Shown here: positions 27,942-37,981 of the stretch, piece after piece | Numbering within the stretch: the stretch's first letter is position 1 | How the letters are laid out: every line of letters begins with the position of its first letter | Assembly (NCBI RefSeq): GCF_000283655.1 | Contig: NC_016586.1 | Span: 77,001 to 141,000, forward strand | Origin: Azospirillum lipoferum 4B | GTDB taxonomy: Bacteria; Pseudomonadota; Alphaproteobacteria; Azospirillales; Azospirillaceae | Direction: 5' to 3' | DNA: 64,000 bases | Notes under the pieces: generated by a model | Told to the model about the DNA's origin: nothing | The model's input: the letters and a program-made list of their open reading frames with translations, nothing else | Database searches by the model: none | Program-made: the position numbers and the translations under genes

Positions 27942-30900
27942 ATGCCTTCTTTGGACCGCGAGGGGTATTGGCCATGTCTTAATGACTCCGATTCGGACTG
28001 GACCGACCCACAGGCGATCGAAAGACGTGGTCAGTCAATGCTCTACTGGGCTTTGAAGACCAGGAACCTCGTCGCGTTTCTCGGTTCCGGCAGTTCGATG
28101 TCTTATGGGCGGATGTCCTGGACCGATCTTGCATTGACCCACGCCAAAGCGGTCCAGTCCTTTCTGAAGGCGCATCCTGGACAATTTGACACCGAGACGT
28201 TCGGAAATCGCTTTGACTTTCATCGAAAGTCGCTCGAATCAGGCCAAGGCGATCAGCAGCTTCTTCTCGACCTGTGTGAGCAGGTCTGGACCGCCCTTGA
28301 TGAAAACTGCATCTCCGACCTGGCCCAATCCAAATTCGGTATCGGCGAAGCGTTCCTGACGGAGGCGAAGAAGCTCGGCAGGCAGGAGTTCGCGCGAGCC
28401 TGCTTCCAGGAAGCGATCAAGCAGGAAACGGTGGACGAGTGCGCTCACGTCCGCCGCATCCTGCAGGGCGAGATGGAGGTGAAGGCGTCCGGGAACAGAA
28501 AGAAACCCAAAAAAGGGATCGAATGCGACCTCTATGACCTGATCAGCCGGAAGTGCCAGGATTCCAATCCACCCGATGATCAGGCCACGGCTTGGCAGAA
28601 GATATTCGAGGATGTCTGGAGACCTTCGCCGCTCGACCGTGCCGCGCTGACCGACCTGCGCCCGCACCTGGCCTTCTTTCGGAGCGACATACTGAACAGC
28701 ATAAAGAAGGCTATCGAGGGGGCCACCGGAAAGACCGCCATCAATCGAAGGGCGACGCAGCACGGCCCATCGGCCGGCGATTCCGTTGTGGCGGAATTGC
28801 TGCGGCATGCCGCCGGCATCGTCGACGTGATGACGAAGGCGGTTGAGACCAGTGACGAGAAGCAGGTCGGCACCGTTCACCCGACGCTGTATTACGCTTT
28901 GTCCCTGGCCCTCGACCTCGTCCGGGCCTGCGACGATCAACATCAGACCATCGTCAAGGCCGTGGTGGACGCCATGATCAGCCGGTCGCCGATCGGCGAG
29001 TGTGGCCGCGCGGCGTTCGTCGAGCCTGCAAGGGATCCGATCAACACGCTGACGAAGAGGCTGCACATCCGCCGCTTCGCGACCACGAATTACGACCTCG
29101 AACTGGAACGCTATCTGAAGGATTTCGGCTTCGAACCGAAGACGCCCTCCGGCGGTGCCCTTCAGGACGGCAGGGAACGGGTCGGCGCCCTCGGCGAACA
29201 GGCCCGCGACATCGCGCTCGACGGCGTCGGGGCGGCCGATCTGATCGGGTTCGCATTATCCTCCGACGAATATGTCGCGCAGGTCGTGCATCTGCACGGG
29301 CGTGCGACGCGCGATTCCCGGATCGTGGTGACTGAGCGGGACTACCGCGACATCTATATCGACAAGACCCACTCCGCGGAAACCTACCGGCGGGGATTGT
29401 CCATTCTGTTCGGCGGAAATCCTGTCCTTTTTCTCGGTGTCGGGCTAAGCGAGGCCGACCTGCTGCGCCCGCTGCGCGAGCTTCTGGCCCTGTCATCCGA
29501 CTCCAACCCGCCCGTGCTGGCGCTGATGCCGGCACAGCACGAACCCCCGGCGTGCGACGCGAAAACGCTGGCGGCCGGTAACCGTCACCGCATTTGCATC
29601 CTGCATTATGGCACGGAGGGCTTCACCCCCCAGTCCAGGCAAAAGCTCTTCCAGTGCCTCGATACGATGAAAACCATCAAACAGGCGATCGACAGGTCCC
29701 CGGTGACGGTCCCCCCCGCAGGCAGGCTGCCTGACCTGGATCATGACGACGGGCACCTGAAGGAACTGGCCAGGCACATCGCGGACATTGCGACGGACGT
29801 GCTGCCGAACCTGCCGGATCGACACATCAGGGACGCTCTGAAGAAGGTTCTTCTTACCGCGGCCATGCGGACGGAAACCGCGATCAGGACGGCCGCCTTC
29901 AACGCCGCCCTGATCGAGGTGCAGCGCTTGTATGGTGTCTGGCGGACTGAATGGAACCGGGATCCCGAAGCGCGCGGGCAGTACATCCGCTACCAGCCTA
30001 TCCCGTCGCGGGGCGCCCGTCCGTTCAAATGCCGCACATGGGTCCGCCACTTCTCGTCCATGACCGAGCATGCGGCCGATGGCGGTTCGGTGGCTGGCTT
30101 CCTGGCGCAAAGGGACCGCAATTACCCTGGGCGCAGGATCCTGGTCGTTTCCGGCGGCGTCGGCGCCGGGAAGGGGAGCATCTTCTCGCGCCTGATCCAG
30201 ACCATGGCCGAGCAGCCGGAGGAAGGTGCTCTGTACAAGGCACACTTCTTCGCAGGTTTCAGCTTTTCCTGCGAAGTGGCATCGGTCTGGGATGCCTTGA
30301 TCGACTTCCTGCTCTGGCCCGACCGGTTCGGTGAGTCCAGAAGCAAGCTCCTTAGCGAAGCGGATCCCTTGGGAGGCGGCGTCGGGCCGGGCTATACCGC
30401 GATGCGGCGCCTGGACCGTCTCGCCGCGGCATTGAAATTGGCGTCGGAATGGCCAACCGGTGAGCGGCTGCTGATCGGTTTCAATGCCTTCGACATGCTG
30501 TTTCACGCAAACGGCGAGGCGAAGAACGCGGAAATCCGCGAGGTGATGCGCCTTCTGTTCAGCGAGGCGACGGACGCGCCGATAGACTTCGTCGTCATGG
30601 TTCGCGACAGCCGCCTCCCCGATTTCATCGAGGAGCAGACAGGCACGGACCCGCCGGCCGGCGGCACGGCAGGTCCCAAGACATCCGGAGCGGACATGTG
30701 CCGGCATCGCTATGAAAGGCCGATCTCACCGCTCAAGGTTACAGCCGTCGATCCCGCCGGCGGGTCATTCCTTTCGGATGCAGCGGTGACCAACGCCGAT
30801 GTGCTGATCAGGCTCCGTGACCGACGGCGGCAGCATGGCGGCTCCGGCCCGGTCCAAAGCTACGCCGAGATCATCCTGAAGCGGCTGCGGGAGAGCTGCT

Positions 30901-32654
30901 CGCAAAACCCCGCCCCTTCCGGAATCCCGGCGGAAGACGAGGACGGCACCCCGCGTCCCCTCCATGATTTGCTCGACCAGGTGTTTGACGTCCGGGAAGA
31001 GCGGGCCGGGAAGAAGCCTGCGGAAGATCCGTTCCTGCACGAAGCCCTGATCCGCCATCTTGCCTTGATTTCGATACCGGCCGGAGCGTTGGTCCTTGCG
31101 CGGTGTCCCCAGGTGAAGGCGCTGGCGGAGCGCGCCTGGAGGAGGCATGAGAGAGCGGGGGATGCAGACGGTTCCGCCGTCGGGCAGGATATTATCGACG
31201 ACGTGGTGAAAGATGCCCTGAAGTGCTTGGCTTTGGATTATCTCATATTAAAGATCGACAATCATGATATTCGTGCGAAAAGCAAGAAAGATCCAAATCA
31301 GGAAAAACGTTACCAGCTGCATCGGTCGGTCCAATACTACGTATATCGCAAGCTTGGCTCGCAGGTTATGGAGCCTGTAGAGTTTCTCTACTTCACGCCG
31401 ACGCTGTATGGCAGCCAGGCAAGCAGCCTGCCGCAGCTGCACGCCAATGCCTACGTCTTCCTCTATGAACTCGTCGATGGACTGACCGAATATCCCGAAC
31501 CCTCGGGCAGACCTGAGAAAGCCGGTTCGCCCCCGATGCCCGCCGCCGTCCGGTTCAAGAGCCTGCGCGCCTCGCTGGGCATCGTCCGGACGCTCCTGAC
31601 GCTGGGCATCGTGTCACGTCTTGGCGATACCAGCGCCCTTCCGGTCAGAACGCGCGGGATGGGCTGCCTCGAACACCACAAGCTCGTGCTGCGATGGATG
31701 CTGCACGCCGCCCTGATCAGCGACAGTCCGCACAACCTGGTGGAAACCCCGCCGCCGTTCTATGCCGACGAGACGGTCTGGCTGCTGAACGAAGTCGGCG
31801 TGTTCGCGCTGGCGCAGGGATGCTGCCGCGAGGCGGAAAGCTATTTCGCCCGGGCCGTCCGGGCCAACCGGATGGCCGAGGGCGAACCCGGCGGCGCCAT
31901 GTACCGGCGCATCCTGCTGAATCGCGGCCTGTGCGCGATGGACATGGGGCGTCTGGAAGTGGCACGTCGGATCTTCCGCGAGGTACAGCAGGCGCCGGAC
32001 GAGGAACTTCTTCTGCGCGCTCTCGCCCGTGGCTATCTGGGGCAGGTCGAGCATCTGGCCGGGCGCTACGATGAGGCCGACCTGCTGTTCCGCGATGCCT
32101 TGAGGGGGCTTGATGCCCTCCACCATCTTCGTCCGACCAGCCAGCTGCGGCGGTACCGTGCCCACATGCTGTGCAAGATGGGCCGCACGGACGACGCGCG
32201 CCGCGAACTGGACGCTGCCGTGCAGGCGGCCGAGGCCGGAGGATTTTCCGATTTCATCCACCTTGCCCAGGTGTCGGAGGCGCGGCTTGGCCTGGCCCGC
32301 GGCGCGGGCCTGGCGGAACTGCTTCCCGGTCTCGATTCGGCGGAGGCGTATGCCGACCGCATGGACATGCCACGGCTCAAGGTCGACCTGCTGCGCATCC
32401 GGGCGGAAATCTTCCTGAGCCAGGGGGAGACCCGCCTGCCGGCCGACCTTGTCACGGAGGCCTTGCGCGTTGCCAACCTGAACGATCTCGTCCCCAGACG
32501 GATTGCCGGGACGGAACTCCTGTCCCGCATCTACCGGGCGCAGGGCAACCTCGAGGGCGCTGCGCGCCTGCTGGCTTCGGCGCGTCGCACGGCCCGCTCC
32601 TGCGGCTATTTCCTGGCAGCGGACACGAAAGGATCGGGGGCCACGGTCGTCTGA
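27942..32654 (+). CDS. SIR2-domain, P-loop and TPR protein (putative antiphage NADase sensor)
   Basis: 1570 aa from the ATG at 27942, chosen because GAGGGAG sits 6 bp before it (an in-frame TTG at 27927 is less likely). A SIR2-like NAD-hydrolase domain spans about residues 40-540: LVAFLGSGSSMSYGRMSWTD near 42, ATTNYDLELERYL near 378, the His-containing VVHLHGRATRDSRIVVTERD near 447, and NPVLFLGVGLSEADLLRPLR near 492. Residues about 600-1000 hold a P-loop NTPase: Walker A GGVGAGKGS near 737 and a Walker-B-like LLIGFNAFDML near 842. From about 1265 to the end are TPR-type helical repeats. This SIR2-STAND-like layout is typical of defence proteins that sense phage parts and deplete NAD+. The patatin gene follows closely. 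The central region is divergent, so the exact STAND subclass is uncertain. Confidence 0.82.
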   Translation: MPSLDREGYWPCLNDSDSDWTDPQAIERRGQSMLYWALKTRNLVAFLGSGSSMSYGRMSWTDLALTHAKAVQSFLKAHPGQFDTETFGNRFDFHRKSLESGQGDQQLLLDLCEQVWTALDENCISDLAQSKFGIGEAFLTEAKKLGRQEFARACFQEAIKQETVDECAHVRRILQGEMEVKASGNRKKPKKGIECDLYDLISRKCQDSNPPDDQATAWQKIFEDVWRPSPLDRAALTDLRPHLAFFRSDILNSIKKAIEGATGKTAINRRATQHGPSAGDSVVAELLRHAAGIVDVMTKAVETSDEKQVGTVHPTLYYALSLALDLVRACDDQHQTIVKAVVDAMISRSPIGECGRAAFVEPARDPINTLTKRLHIRRFATTNYDLELERYLKDFGFEPKTPSGGALQDGRERVGALGEQARDIALDGVGAADLIGFALSSDEYVAQVVHLHGRATRDSRIVVTERDYRDIYIDKTHSAETYRRGLSILFGGNPVLFLGVGLSEADLLRPLRELLALSSDSNPPVLALMPAQHEPPACDAKTLAAGNRHRICILHYGTEGFTPQSRQKLFQCLDTMKTIKQAIDRSPVTVPPAGRLPDLDHDDGHLKELARHIADIATDVLPNLPDRHIRDALKKVLLTAAMRTETAIRTAAFNAALIEVQRLYGVWRTEWNRDPEARGQYIRYQPIPSRGARPFKCRTWVRHFSSMTEHAADGGSVAGFLAQRDRNYPGRRILVVSGGVGAGKGSIFSRLIQTMAEQPEEGALYKAHFFAGFSFSCEVASVWDALIDFLLWPDRFGESRSKLLSEADPLGGGVGPGYTAMRRLDRLAAALKLASEWPTGERLLIGFNAFDMLFHANGEAKNAEIREVMRLLFSEATDAPIDFVVMVRDSRLPDFIEEQTGTDPPAGGTAGPKTSGADMCRHRYERPISPLKVTAVDPAGGSFLSDAAVTNADVLIRLRDRRRQHGGSGPVQSYAEIILKRLRESCSQNPAPSGIPAEDEDGTPRPLHDLLDQVFDVREERAGKKPAEDPFLHEALIRHLALISIPAGALVLARCPQVKALAERAWRRHERAGDADGSAVGQDIIDDVVKDALKCLALDYLILKIDNHDIRAKSKKDPNQEKRYQLHRSVQYYVYRKLGSQVMEPVEFLYFTPTLYGSQASSLPQLHANAYVFLYELVDGLTEYPEPSGRPEKAGSPPMPAAVRFKSLRASLGIVRTLLTLGIVSRLGDTSALPVRTRGMGCLEHHKLVLRWMLHAALISDSPHNLVETPPPFYADETVWLLNEVGVFALAQGCCREAESYFARAVRANRMAEGEPGGAMYRRILLNRGLCAMDMGRLEVARRIFREVQQAPDEELLLRALARGYLGQVEHLAGRYDEADLLFRDALRGLDALHHLRPTSQLRRYRAHMLCKMGRTDDARRELDAAVQAAEAGGFSDFIHLAQVSEARLGLARGAGLAELLPGLDSAEAYADRMDMPRLKVDLLRIRAEIFLSQGETRLPADLVTEALRVANLNDLVPRRIAGTELLSRIYRAQGNLEGAARLLASARRTARSCGYFLAADTKGSGATVV

Positions 32655-32732
32655 CGTGACCTGATGGCCGGCTCTCATGCCGGACACCGGTGCGGGCGCG
32701 GGATCACGAAAGTGCTTGGTATGGAGGATGGC

Positions 32733-35267
32733 ATGGCGTTCCTTGTGTCGGTCGGAAAGGGATTGCGATCTCTCGGGTGCATGTGGGAAGCGATGAAGAT
32801 CGTCGCCGTGCTGTTGTGGCCGGCCCGCTTCACCATCCTTGTTTTGCTAGCCGTCTGGGTGGTCCTGCTGCTGGTCGGGCAGGCGCAGGACGTACTCTAT
32901 TCGCTGATCGCCGATGAAGGCGGCACGGGCCGGAAGCTGTGGTTCCTGGCCGGGCTTTGGGCGTGGGCGATCCAGTCCTGGTACTGGACCCGCCTGTTGT
33001 TCTACCTGCCATCCCGGCCGATGCCCCAATGCCTCTACATCCTGGCGCCGTCCGACTATTCGGATTTTCTCGATGCGCTGCTGCCGCGCCTGCTGGGCGT
33101 CGGCCCGTTCGTTGCCGTGGCGACGTCGCTGCTGTTCTGCGGCCCCTGGGAGGAGACGCTGCCGTGGGCTGGATTCCTTCTGGGCAACGGCCTGATCTTC
33201 TACACCCTGACGGCGGTGCGGCGATACTGGCTCAACGGTGCGCAGCAGGGCGGACCGCGCGGACAGACCGGCCTGCAGCGGGCGCATGGTGTGCCGCGGC
33301 ACGCCACCGGTACGCTGGCCCAACAGCCCGGCGCCGCGCTTCAGGGGAGCGGCATGCCTTCCGGCTGGCCGTCGCCGAAGGCCGGCACCCTCCAGACGGT
33401 CGGCATCGCGGTGGTCGCCTGGTCGGTCGCCGTGGTGGCGGTGGCCCTTACGGCGTTCCTGCCTGCGGAGACCCCGATTGTCCGGCCGCTGCTGGTCGGC
33501 CTTCTCGTCACCACGTCGGCGGCGGGGGTGCTGTGTCTGCTGTGGCGGCTGAACATCGGAACCGGCACCCGCCGGGCTGTGGCCATACTGCTGCTGCTCA
33601 CGCTGGCCAGCTTCGTCGTCAGTCTGCTGGCGCCGGTGCCGGTCGGAACGGCCATCGGACCCGGCGGTGCGCTGATGCTGGCGGCTGCCGCCTGGGTGGG
33701 GACGAGCAGCTTCTTCCTCGCCTATCCGGGCGAGCGGCTGCGCCTGCCGGTAACGCTGCTGTTGCTGGTGCTCACCACATTCGGAGCCGGGATCGGCGAG
33801 TTCTGGGGTCACGATCATCACGAGGTGCGGCTCTTGCCCGCCAGCGGGCCGGCACCCGAGGCGCGCCAGACCCTGAAGGCGCTGTTCGACGAGTGGTATG
33901 CTCAGGCTCCCTGCCCAGGTCCCGGTTCCAACCTCACGAACTGCTGGGAAAAGCCCATGATCCTCGTCGCGGCGGAAGGAGGTGCCAGCCGGTCGGCGTT
34001 CTGGACCGCGACCGTGTTGGGCGACCTGGAGGACATGCATCCCGGATTCCACAAGCGGATCTTCGCATTGAGCGGCGTTTCCGGCGGGTCGCTGGGCGTC
34101 ACGGTCTACCGCCAGCTTTTGCTGTCCGGCGGCGGCAAGGGGCCGTCCTGCGTGGATCGCGACGGGCATCCGGCAGAGGGATTCGGCCGCTGCGCGCAGG
34201 CCATCCTGGGCACCGACTTCCTGGGGCCGACCTTCTTCAGGCTGTTCCACACCGACCTGATGCACTGGTTGCTGCCCGGCAATCTGTTGCCCGACCGCGC
34301 TGCCGCGCTTGAAGAGGCGTGGGAACAGGCCTGGGACGACCGGATGAAGGAAGAAGCCAAGGGGGCGTTCGACAAGCCCTTCGTCCGACCGTCCGGCCCC
34401 GGCTGGAGCCCGCTGCTGCTGCTGAACGGGGCCTCGGTCAAGACCGGGCGGCGGATCGTCACCAGCGATGCGCTGCTCACCCCCTGTCCCGGCCTCGACG
34501 GTGCCGAGCGCGGTTCGCATGCCAGCGATTTGCCGGACACGGTCGACTTCCACTGTCTCGTCAACCGGCCGGTGCGGGTCAGCACGGCCGTGCACAACTC
34601 CGCCCGCTTCCCTTATGTTTCGCCGGCCGGCACCATCTGGGTGTCCGGCCACAAGGCCGACCGCATCGTTGACGGCGGCTATGTGGAAGCCCTTGGCGCT
34701 TCCACCCTGTTCGACCTGCTGCCGGGGATCCGGGCGGCTGCGAAGGTGCCCGACATGCCGTCCAGGGTCCGCATCGTGGTTCTCGTCATCAAGAACGCCC
34801 CGCCTCCTCCTCTGCCCAAGGGAAGCACACGTCGTCCGCCCCTGGTGGAGGCCATCGGCGATGAAGCCGAAGCCATGCGGTGGTCGATGAAACTGTCGCC
34901 GGAGCTGCTGTCGCCGCCCATGGGACTGGCGGCCAGCCGCGGGGGCCGCGGGACCGCAGCCGGAGCCAGCCTGGAACGCGAGGTCCTGGCCGGGCAGGGC
35001 GCCCATATCCGCTTCAATCTGCGCAGCCGCGACGAGGCGGAACGCTGGGCCGATCCGGCCATGAGCTGGTTCCTGTCGGAGCGCTCGCTGCGCGACATGT
35101 GGAATGACTGGTGCGACCAACAGGATAAGACCAAGCCTGAACGCGGCAAGGGAAACGCCGACTACCTGAGGGATCTCGGCCTTGCCATCGACGGCGTGCC
35201 GTGGGCAGTGGACCAAAGCGCCGGCGTATGCTTCGACTGGCACTCCCGCATGATGGCCCGGAGGTGA
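32733..35267 (+). CDS. Multi-spanning membrane protein with patatin phospholipase domain
   Basis: 844 aa from the ATG at 32733, preceded by GGAGG at a 5-bp distance; an upstream in-frame ATG at 32664 lacks a site. The N-terminal 370 residues contain about nine hydrophobic segments (for example FTILVLLAVWVVLLLVG and AVAILLLLTLASFVVSLLAP). A patatin-like lipase follows: oxyanion loop EGGASRSAFW near 414, nucleophile elbow GVSGGSLG near 447 (Ser in GxSxG) and the DGGY motif near 646 giving the catalytic Asp. It should hydrolyse membrane phospholipids from within the inner membrane. It lies 78 bp after the SIR2 gene on the same strand, consistent with an effector that damages the membrane when the SIR2 protein senses infection. 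That link is inference. Confidence 0.82.
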   Translation: MAFLVSVGKGLRSLGCMWEAMKIVAVLLWPARFTILVLLAVWVVLLLVGQAQDVLYSLIADEGGTGRKLWFLAGLWAWAIQSWYWTRLLFYLPSRPMPQCLYILAPSDYSDFLDALLPRLLGVGPFVAVATSLLFCGPWEETLPWAGFLLGNGLIFYTLTAVRRYWLNGAQQGGPRGQTGLQRAHGVPRHATGTLAQQPGAALQGSGMPSGWPSPKAGTLQTVGIAVVAWSVAVVAVALTAFLPAETPIVRPLLVGLLVTTSAAGVLCLLWRLNIGTGTRRAVAILLLLTLASFVVSLLAPVPVGTAIGPGGALMLAAAAWVGTSSFFLAYPGERLRLPVTLLLLVLTTFGAGIGEFWGHDHHEVRLLPASGPAPEARQTLKALFDEWYAQAPCPGPGSNLTNCWEKPMILVAAEGGASRSAFWTATVLGDLEDMHPGFHKRIFALSGVSGGSLGVTVYRQLLLSGGGKGPSCVDRDGHPAEGFGRCAQAILGTDFLGPTFFRLFHTDLMHWLLPGNLLPDRAAALEEAWEQAWDDRMKEEAKGAFDKPFVRPSGPGWSPLLLLNGASVKTGRRIVTSDALLTPCPGLDGAERGSHASDLPDTVDFHCLVNRPVRVSTAVHNSARFPYVSPAGTIWVSGHKADRIVDGGYVEALGASTLFDLLPGIRAAAKVPDMPSRVRIVVLVIKNAPPPPLPKGSTRRPPLVEAIGDEAEAMRWSMKLSPELLSPPMGLAASRGGRGTAAGASLEREVLAGQGAHIRFNLRSRDEAERWADPAMSWFLSERSLRDMWNDWCDQQDKTKPERGKGNADYLRDLGLAIDGVPWAVDQSAGVCFDWHSRMMARR

Positions 35268-35326
35268 TCTCGACTTTGCGATCTCCGGGCGCTGAGGAAC
35301 CTTGGACGGCCAACGCCGAGGTCGTG

Positions 35327-35521
35327 TTACCGGTTCTTGAACAGCCGCTGCACCCGTTCGACGGCCCGGTTGGTGTCGGCGATGATGGTGTCGAGTGCGG
35401 CGTAATCCAACTCCAGGCGATCGAGCCGAGCCGGCATGGCCGGGGCCGGGACCAGGGGTGTGCGGGCCTTGAAAGGGCAGGGCAGGACCCGGCCCTGGGA
35501 TGGCAAGCCCTGGACGCCCAA
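35327..35521 (-). pseudogene. Short unrecognised C-terminal fragment
   Basis: The minus strand reads MPARLDRLELDYAALDTIIA followed by DTNRAVERVQRLFKNR and a stop. The helical, charged character suggests a real protein tail, but the upstream part overlaps the recombinase fragment on the other strand and the family is unknown to me. It may equally be chance. Confidence 0.25.
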
Positions 35522-35803
35522 ACGCCTGATCCGGGCGGTGCGCCGGCTGGCGGCGGCGGGGCTGGTGCGTCAGGAGGTTCTCGATGCGGCGCCCAAACGG
35601 ATCGACAGCGGCGATCTCGTTCTGATGGTGGCCGGCTTGGCACGCTCGGAACCCGGCGTTACGTTGGACGGCATCGCCCGCCGGCTGCAAAGCATGGGGC
35701 AGCGCACGCCGCGCGGCGGCCTGCGCTGAAGTCGGTCGTCGGTGAAGAACCTGCTGGACCGCACCAGGGAGCAGGGGCTGCTGCGGGACGCGGAGCGTGC
35801 GTA
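35506..35803 (+). pseudogene. Serine-recombinase-like C-terminal fragment, copy 1
   Basis: Reads RRLAAAGLVRQEVLDAAPKR, then GVTLDGIARRLQSMGQRTPR and GGLR, stop, SRSSVKNLLDRTREQGLL. The pattern LDGIARRL...G.RTPRGG.RW..SSVKNLLDR is the recombinase domain of large serine recombinases. The Trp codon expected after GGLR is TGA here and TGG in the related copy at 42290-42543, so this copy carries a nonsense change. No resolvase catalytic domain is nearby. Confidence 0.5.
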
Positions 35804-36026
35804 GAGGGTGGTCCGCACTTGCGTCTGCCCGAAGCGGCATGGCCTCCGGAATCCAACCCATGGTTCGCTCATTGACAACCGCTTGCGCGCCCGCAGAGAT
35901 GAGAATCGCGGCATTGCGGCCATCATCGCCGGCACCCTGTTCGATCCTGTGTCCGGCCTGACACGCTCACCCAACCTCCTATGACGTGGAGAAGCTCGGG
36001 CACAGGCGCAGCCCGGCCTCGCCTGG
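35804..36026. other. Junction sequence between recombinase and glycosyltransferase fragments
   Basis: No intact gene. A frame at 35869-35982 reads LIDNRLRARRDENRGIAAII then AGTLFDPVSGLTRSPNLL and stops; it could be a further recombinase-like scrap, but I cannot confirm it. Confidence 0.3.
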
Positions 36027-36584
36027 GTGGATAGTCCACAACCCTATCGCGGCTTTCCATCCTTCATGCGGGCGATCCCCCACATCCTCGACAAGCACCC
36101 CGACGCCGTCATCCTGATCATGGGTGACGACAGCACCAGCTATGGCGCCTCCTCTGCGGACGGAGGCACATGGCGGGAAACCATGCTGCGGGAGGTGCCG
36201 GTCGACCCCGGCCGCGTCCATTTCCTGGGCCGCCTGCCCTATGACCGGTACCGTTCCGTTCTCCAGCTTTCCCGCGTCCATGTGTATCTGACCTATCCCT
36301 TCGTCCTGTCCTGGTCGGTGCTGGAAGCCATGGCGACCGGATGCGTTGTCGTGGGATCGGATACCGGTCCGGTGCGTGAGGTGATCAGCCATGGCGAAAA
36401 CGGCCTTCTGACCGACTTCTTCGATTCGCGTTCCATCGCCCATCGGGTGGGAGAGATTCTGGCCGAACCGGCCGCCTTCGCAGACCTGCGCAAAGCTGCC
36501 CGGCAGAGCGTCATCGACTCCTACGATCTGCCGATCTGCCTGGATCGCGAGCAGCGGCTGCTCAGACAGCTCATGAATGCATAG
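36027..36584 (+). pseudogene. GT4-family glycosyltransferase, C-terminal half
   Basis: About 185 codons of the nucleotide-sugar-binding Rossmann domain: YRGFPSFMRAIPHIL, the core VHVYLTYPFVLSWSVLEAMA, then TGCVVVGSDTGPVREVISHG and ENGLLTDFFD, which is the EX7E-type motif region of GT4 enzymes. The acceptor-binding N-terminal half (about 180 residues) is absent; the apparent GTG start lies within a longer open frame that begins at the rearranged junction. Probably once involved in polysaccharide synthesis and now inactive. Confidence 0.75.
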
Positions 36585-36719
36585 ATTTCAAAGTAATAAT
36601 AAATTTCGGACGGTATATAAGAACCGATTAACACATTATGGCGAGTATCGTTAGAATAAGCACGCTGATTTCGAGTGCGGACCACTCTTCCTCACCTGCC
36701 GAAACCCCAGGGGATCGCC

Positions 36720-37811
36720 ATGTCTCTCAATCCGAACAACCTGTTCTCAGCCGTATCCGCCAGCCAGGCCGGAACATGGAAGCCGGTGACCACGGGTGGC
36801 GGTTCAGGCAAAAGTCTGGTTTCCACAGCCTTTTCGGCCCCTTCGGCACAAGGCGCGGACAGTGTCGATGTCAGTCCGCTCGGCAAGGCGCTGACGGGTG
36901 TTGCTGCCAAAGTCTTCGAGAAGTTGGACGGCAAGGCGCGTGGCATGCTGGAAGGCTATGTCAAGGCCGGCGTCATGACGGCTGAAGAGGTTGTCGGCGG
37001 CTTGCGGGCCATCGGTAAAGAAGCCGTACAAAGCCACTATATGAACAAGTTATCGGAAGAGAACGGCGGACCGGCGGCCTCGGGCAGCGATGTGCGAAAG
37101 GATCTCTACAACAAGCAGATGAAGTTCATGGACGGTGCGACCGATCTCATGAGGAATCTAGAGAAATCCGGAGCAGAGGACTCCAACGAGACCACTTCAA
37201 AAGCAAAAGAGGATTTCCAATCGCTGGCCAACTTTGAGCAGGATTTTGTCGGTAAAAACGGTGAATTCGAGAAGCTGGATTACAACCAGGACCAAAGCTA
37301 CATCGCGAGGTCAGTCAATGATCTTAAAAGCTCAAACTTGTTTTCGGATGAAGGTGACGGTGATTTCTTCTCGAAATCTGATACGACATCCTTAAGCAAG
37401 TTGATAGATCTCGGATTCGATACGTCAGTCTACACGAGTGCCGCAAAAGCGGCTGTCAATGACGTCGACCTGAGTGGGGTGCAACGGACCTCTTCCGCCA
37501 GTTCCGGCACGCCAGCGGCGAACGCAGACCCATCAATGAAGGCAAAGCACGCCTCGTCGCAGCTGTCCACATCACGGACGGATGCGGGGTTGGGCGGTCT
37601 GGCTGCCCCTACGATGAAAACTTCGGAAAACGACGCGATGCTGGCGTTGTTGAAAGCCAACGCCGAAAACACACCAGACCGGCAGGGCACTTCAGCGACC
37701 GGCAAGAACGGCAACGATGGCGTTCTGACGGCCTTGACCCAAGCGCTGAAGACTGGCGACAAAGCCGCCGGAAGCGGAGCCGGGACCGGCCGGACCGACA
37801 CCATCGTTTGA
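36720..37811 (+). CDS. Hypothetical Ser/Ala/Lys-rich protein next to secretion-gene remnants
   Basis: 363 aa from the ATG at 36720, preceded by AGGGGATCGCC; an ATG 45 bp upstream is less likely. It has no signal peptide or membrane segment. Residues 1-60 are low-complexity, 60-270 look helical (KALTGVAAKVFEKLDGKARG), and the C-terminal 100 residues are Ser/Gly/Thr-rich and probably disordered. Not recognised. It precedes a short ORF and the head of a type I secretion ABC gene on the same strand, so a secreted cargo is possible. Its general layout (disordered head, Val/Asp-Leu strand, helical core) resembles the 264-aa product at 38839-39633 beside the TolC fragment. Confidence 0.65.
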   Translation: MSLNPNNLFSAVSASQAGTWKPVTTGGGSGKSLVSTAFSAPSAQGADSVDVSPLGKALTGVAAKVFEKLDGKARGMLEGYVKAGVMTAEEVVGGLRAIGKEAVQSHYMNKLSEENGGPAASGSDVRKDLYNKQMKFMDGATDLMRNLEKSGAEDSNETTSKAKEDFQSLANFEQDFVGKNGEFEKLDYNQDQSYIARSVNDLKSSNLFSDEGDGDFFSKSDTTSLSKLIDLGFDTSVYTSAAKAAVNDVDLSGVQRTSSASSGTPAANADPSMKAKHASSQLSTSRTDAGLGGLAAPTMKTSENDAMLALLKANAENTPDRQGTSATGKNGNDGVLTALTQALKTGDKAAGSGAGTGRTDTIV

Positions 37812-37873
37812 CCCATCTCCGCCGGCATGGATTTGAAGAGACCGGACGTGACGCAATCCGAAGGGGTGTTTTG

Positions 37874-37981
37874 ATGGCCGACATTGGCCTGTCGGCCACT
37901 CCAGCCCTGGCGTCGGAGCGCGACGGCACGCAGCGCATCGGCGACGCCGCCCGACCAGCCGGAATTCCGCATGACCGATGA
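37874..37981 (+). CDS. Short ORF coupled to the type I secretion ABC gene
   Basis: 35 codons ([20 protein letters not shown]...), with GAAGGGGTGTTTTG before the ATG. Its stop overlaps the start of the following ABC gene by 11 bases, which suggests translational coupling. It may be a leader peptide or the relic of a longer gene; no family is recognised. Confidence 0.4.
   Translation: MADIGLSATPALASERDGTQRIGDAARPAGIPHDR

Noticed and set aside
35265-35330. Rho-independent terminator after the patatin gene
   Set aside because: No stable GC hairpin followed by a T-run is visible.
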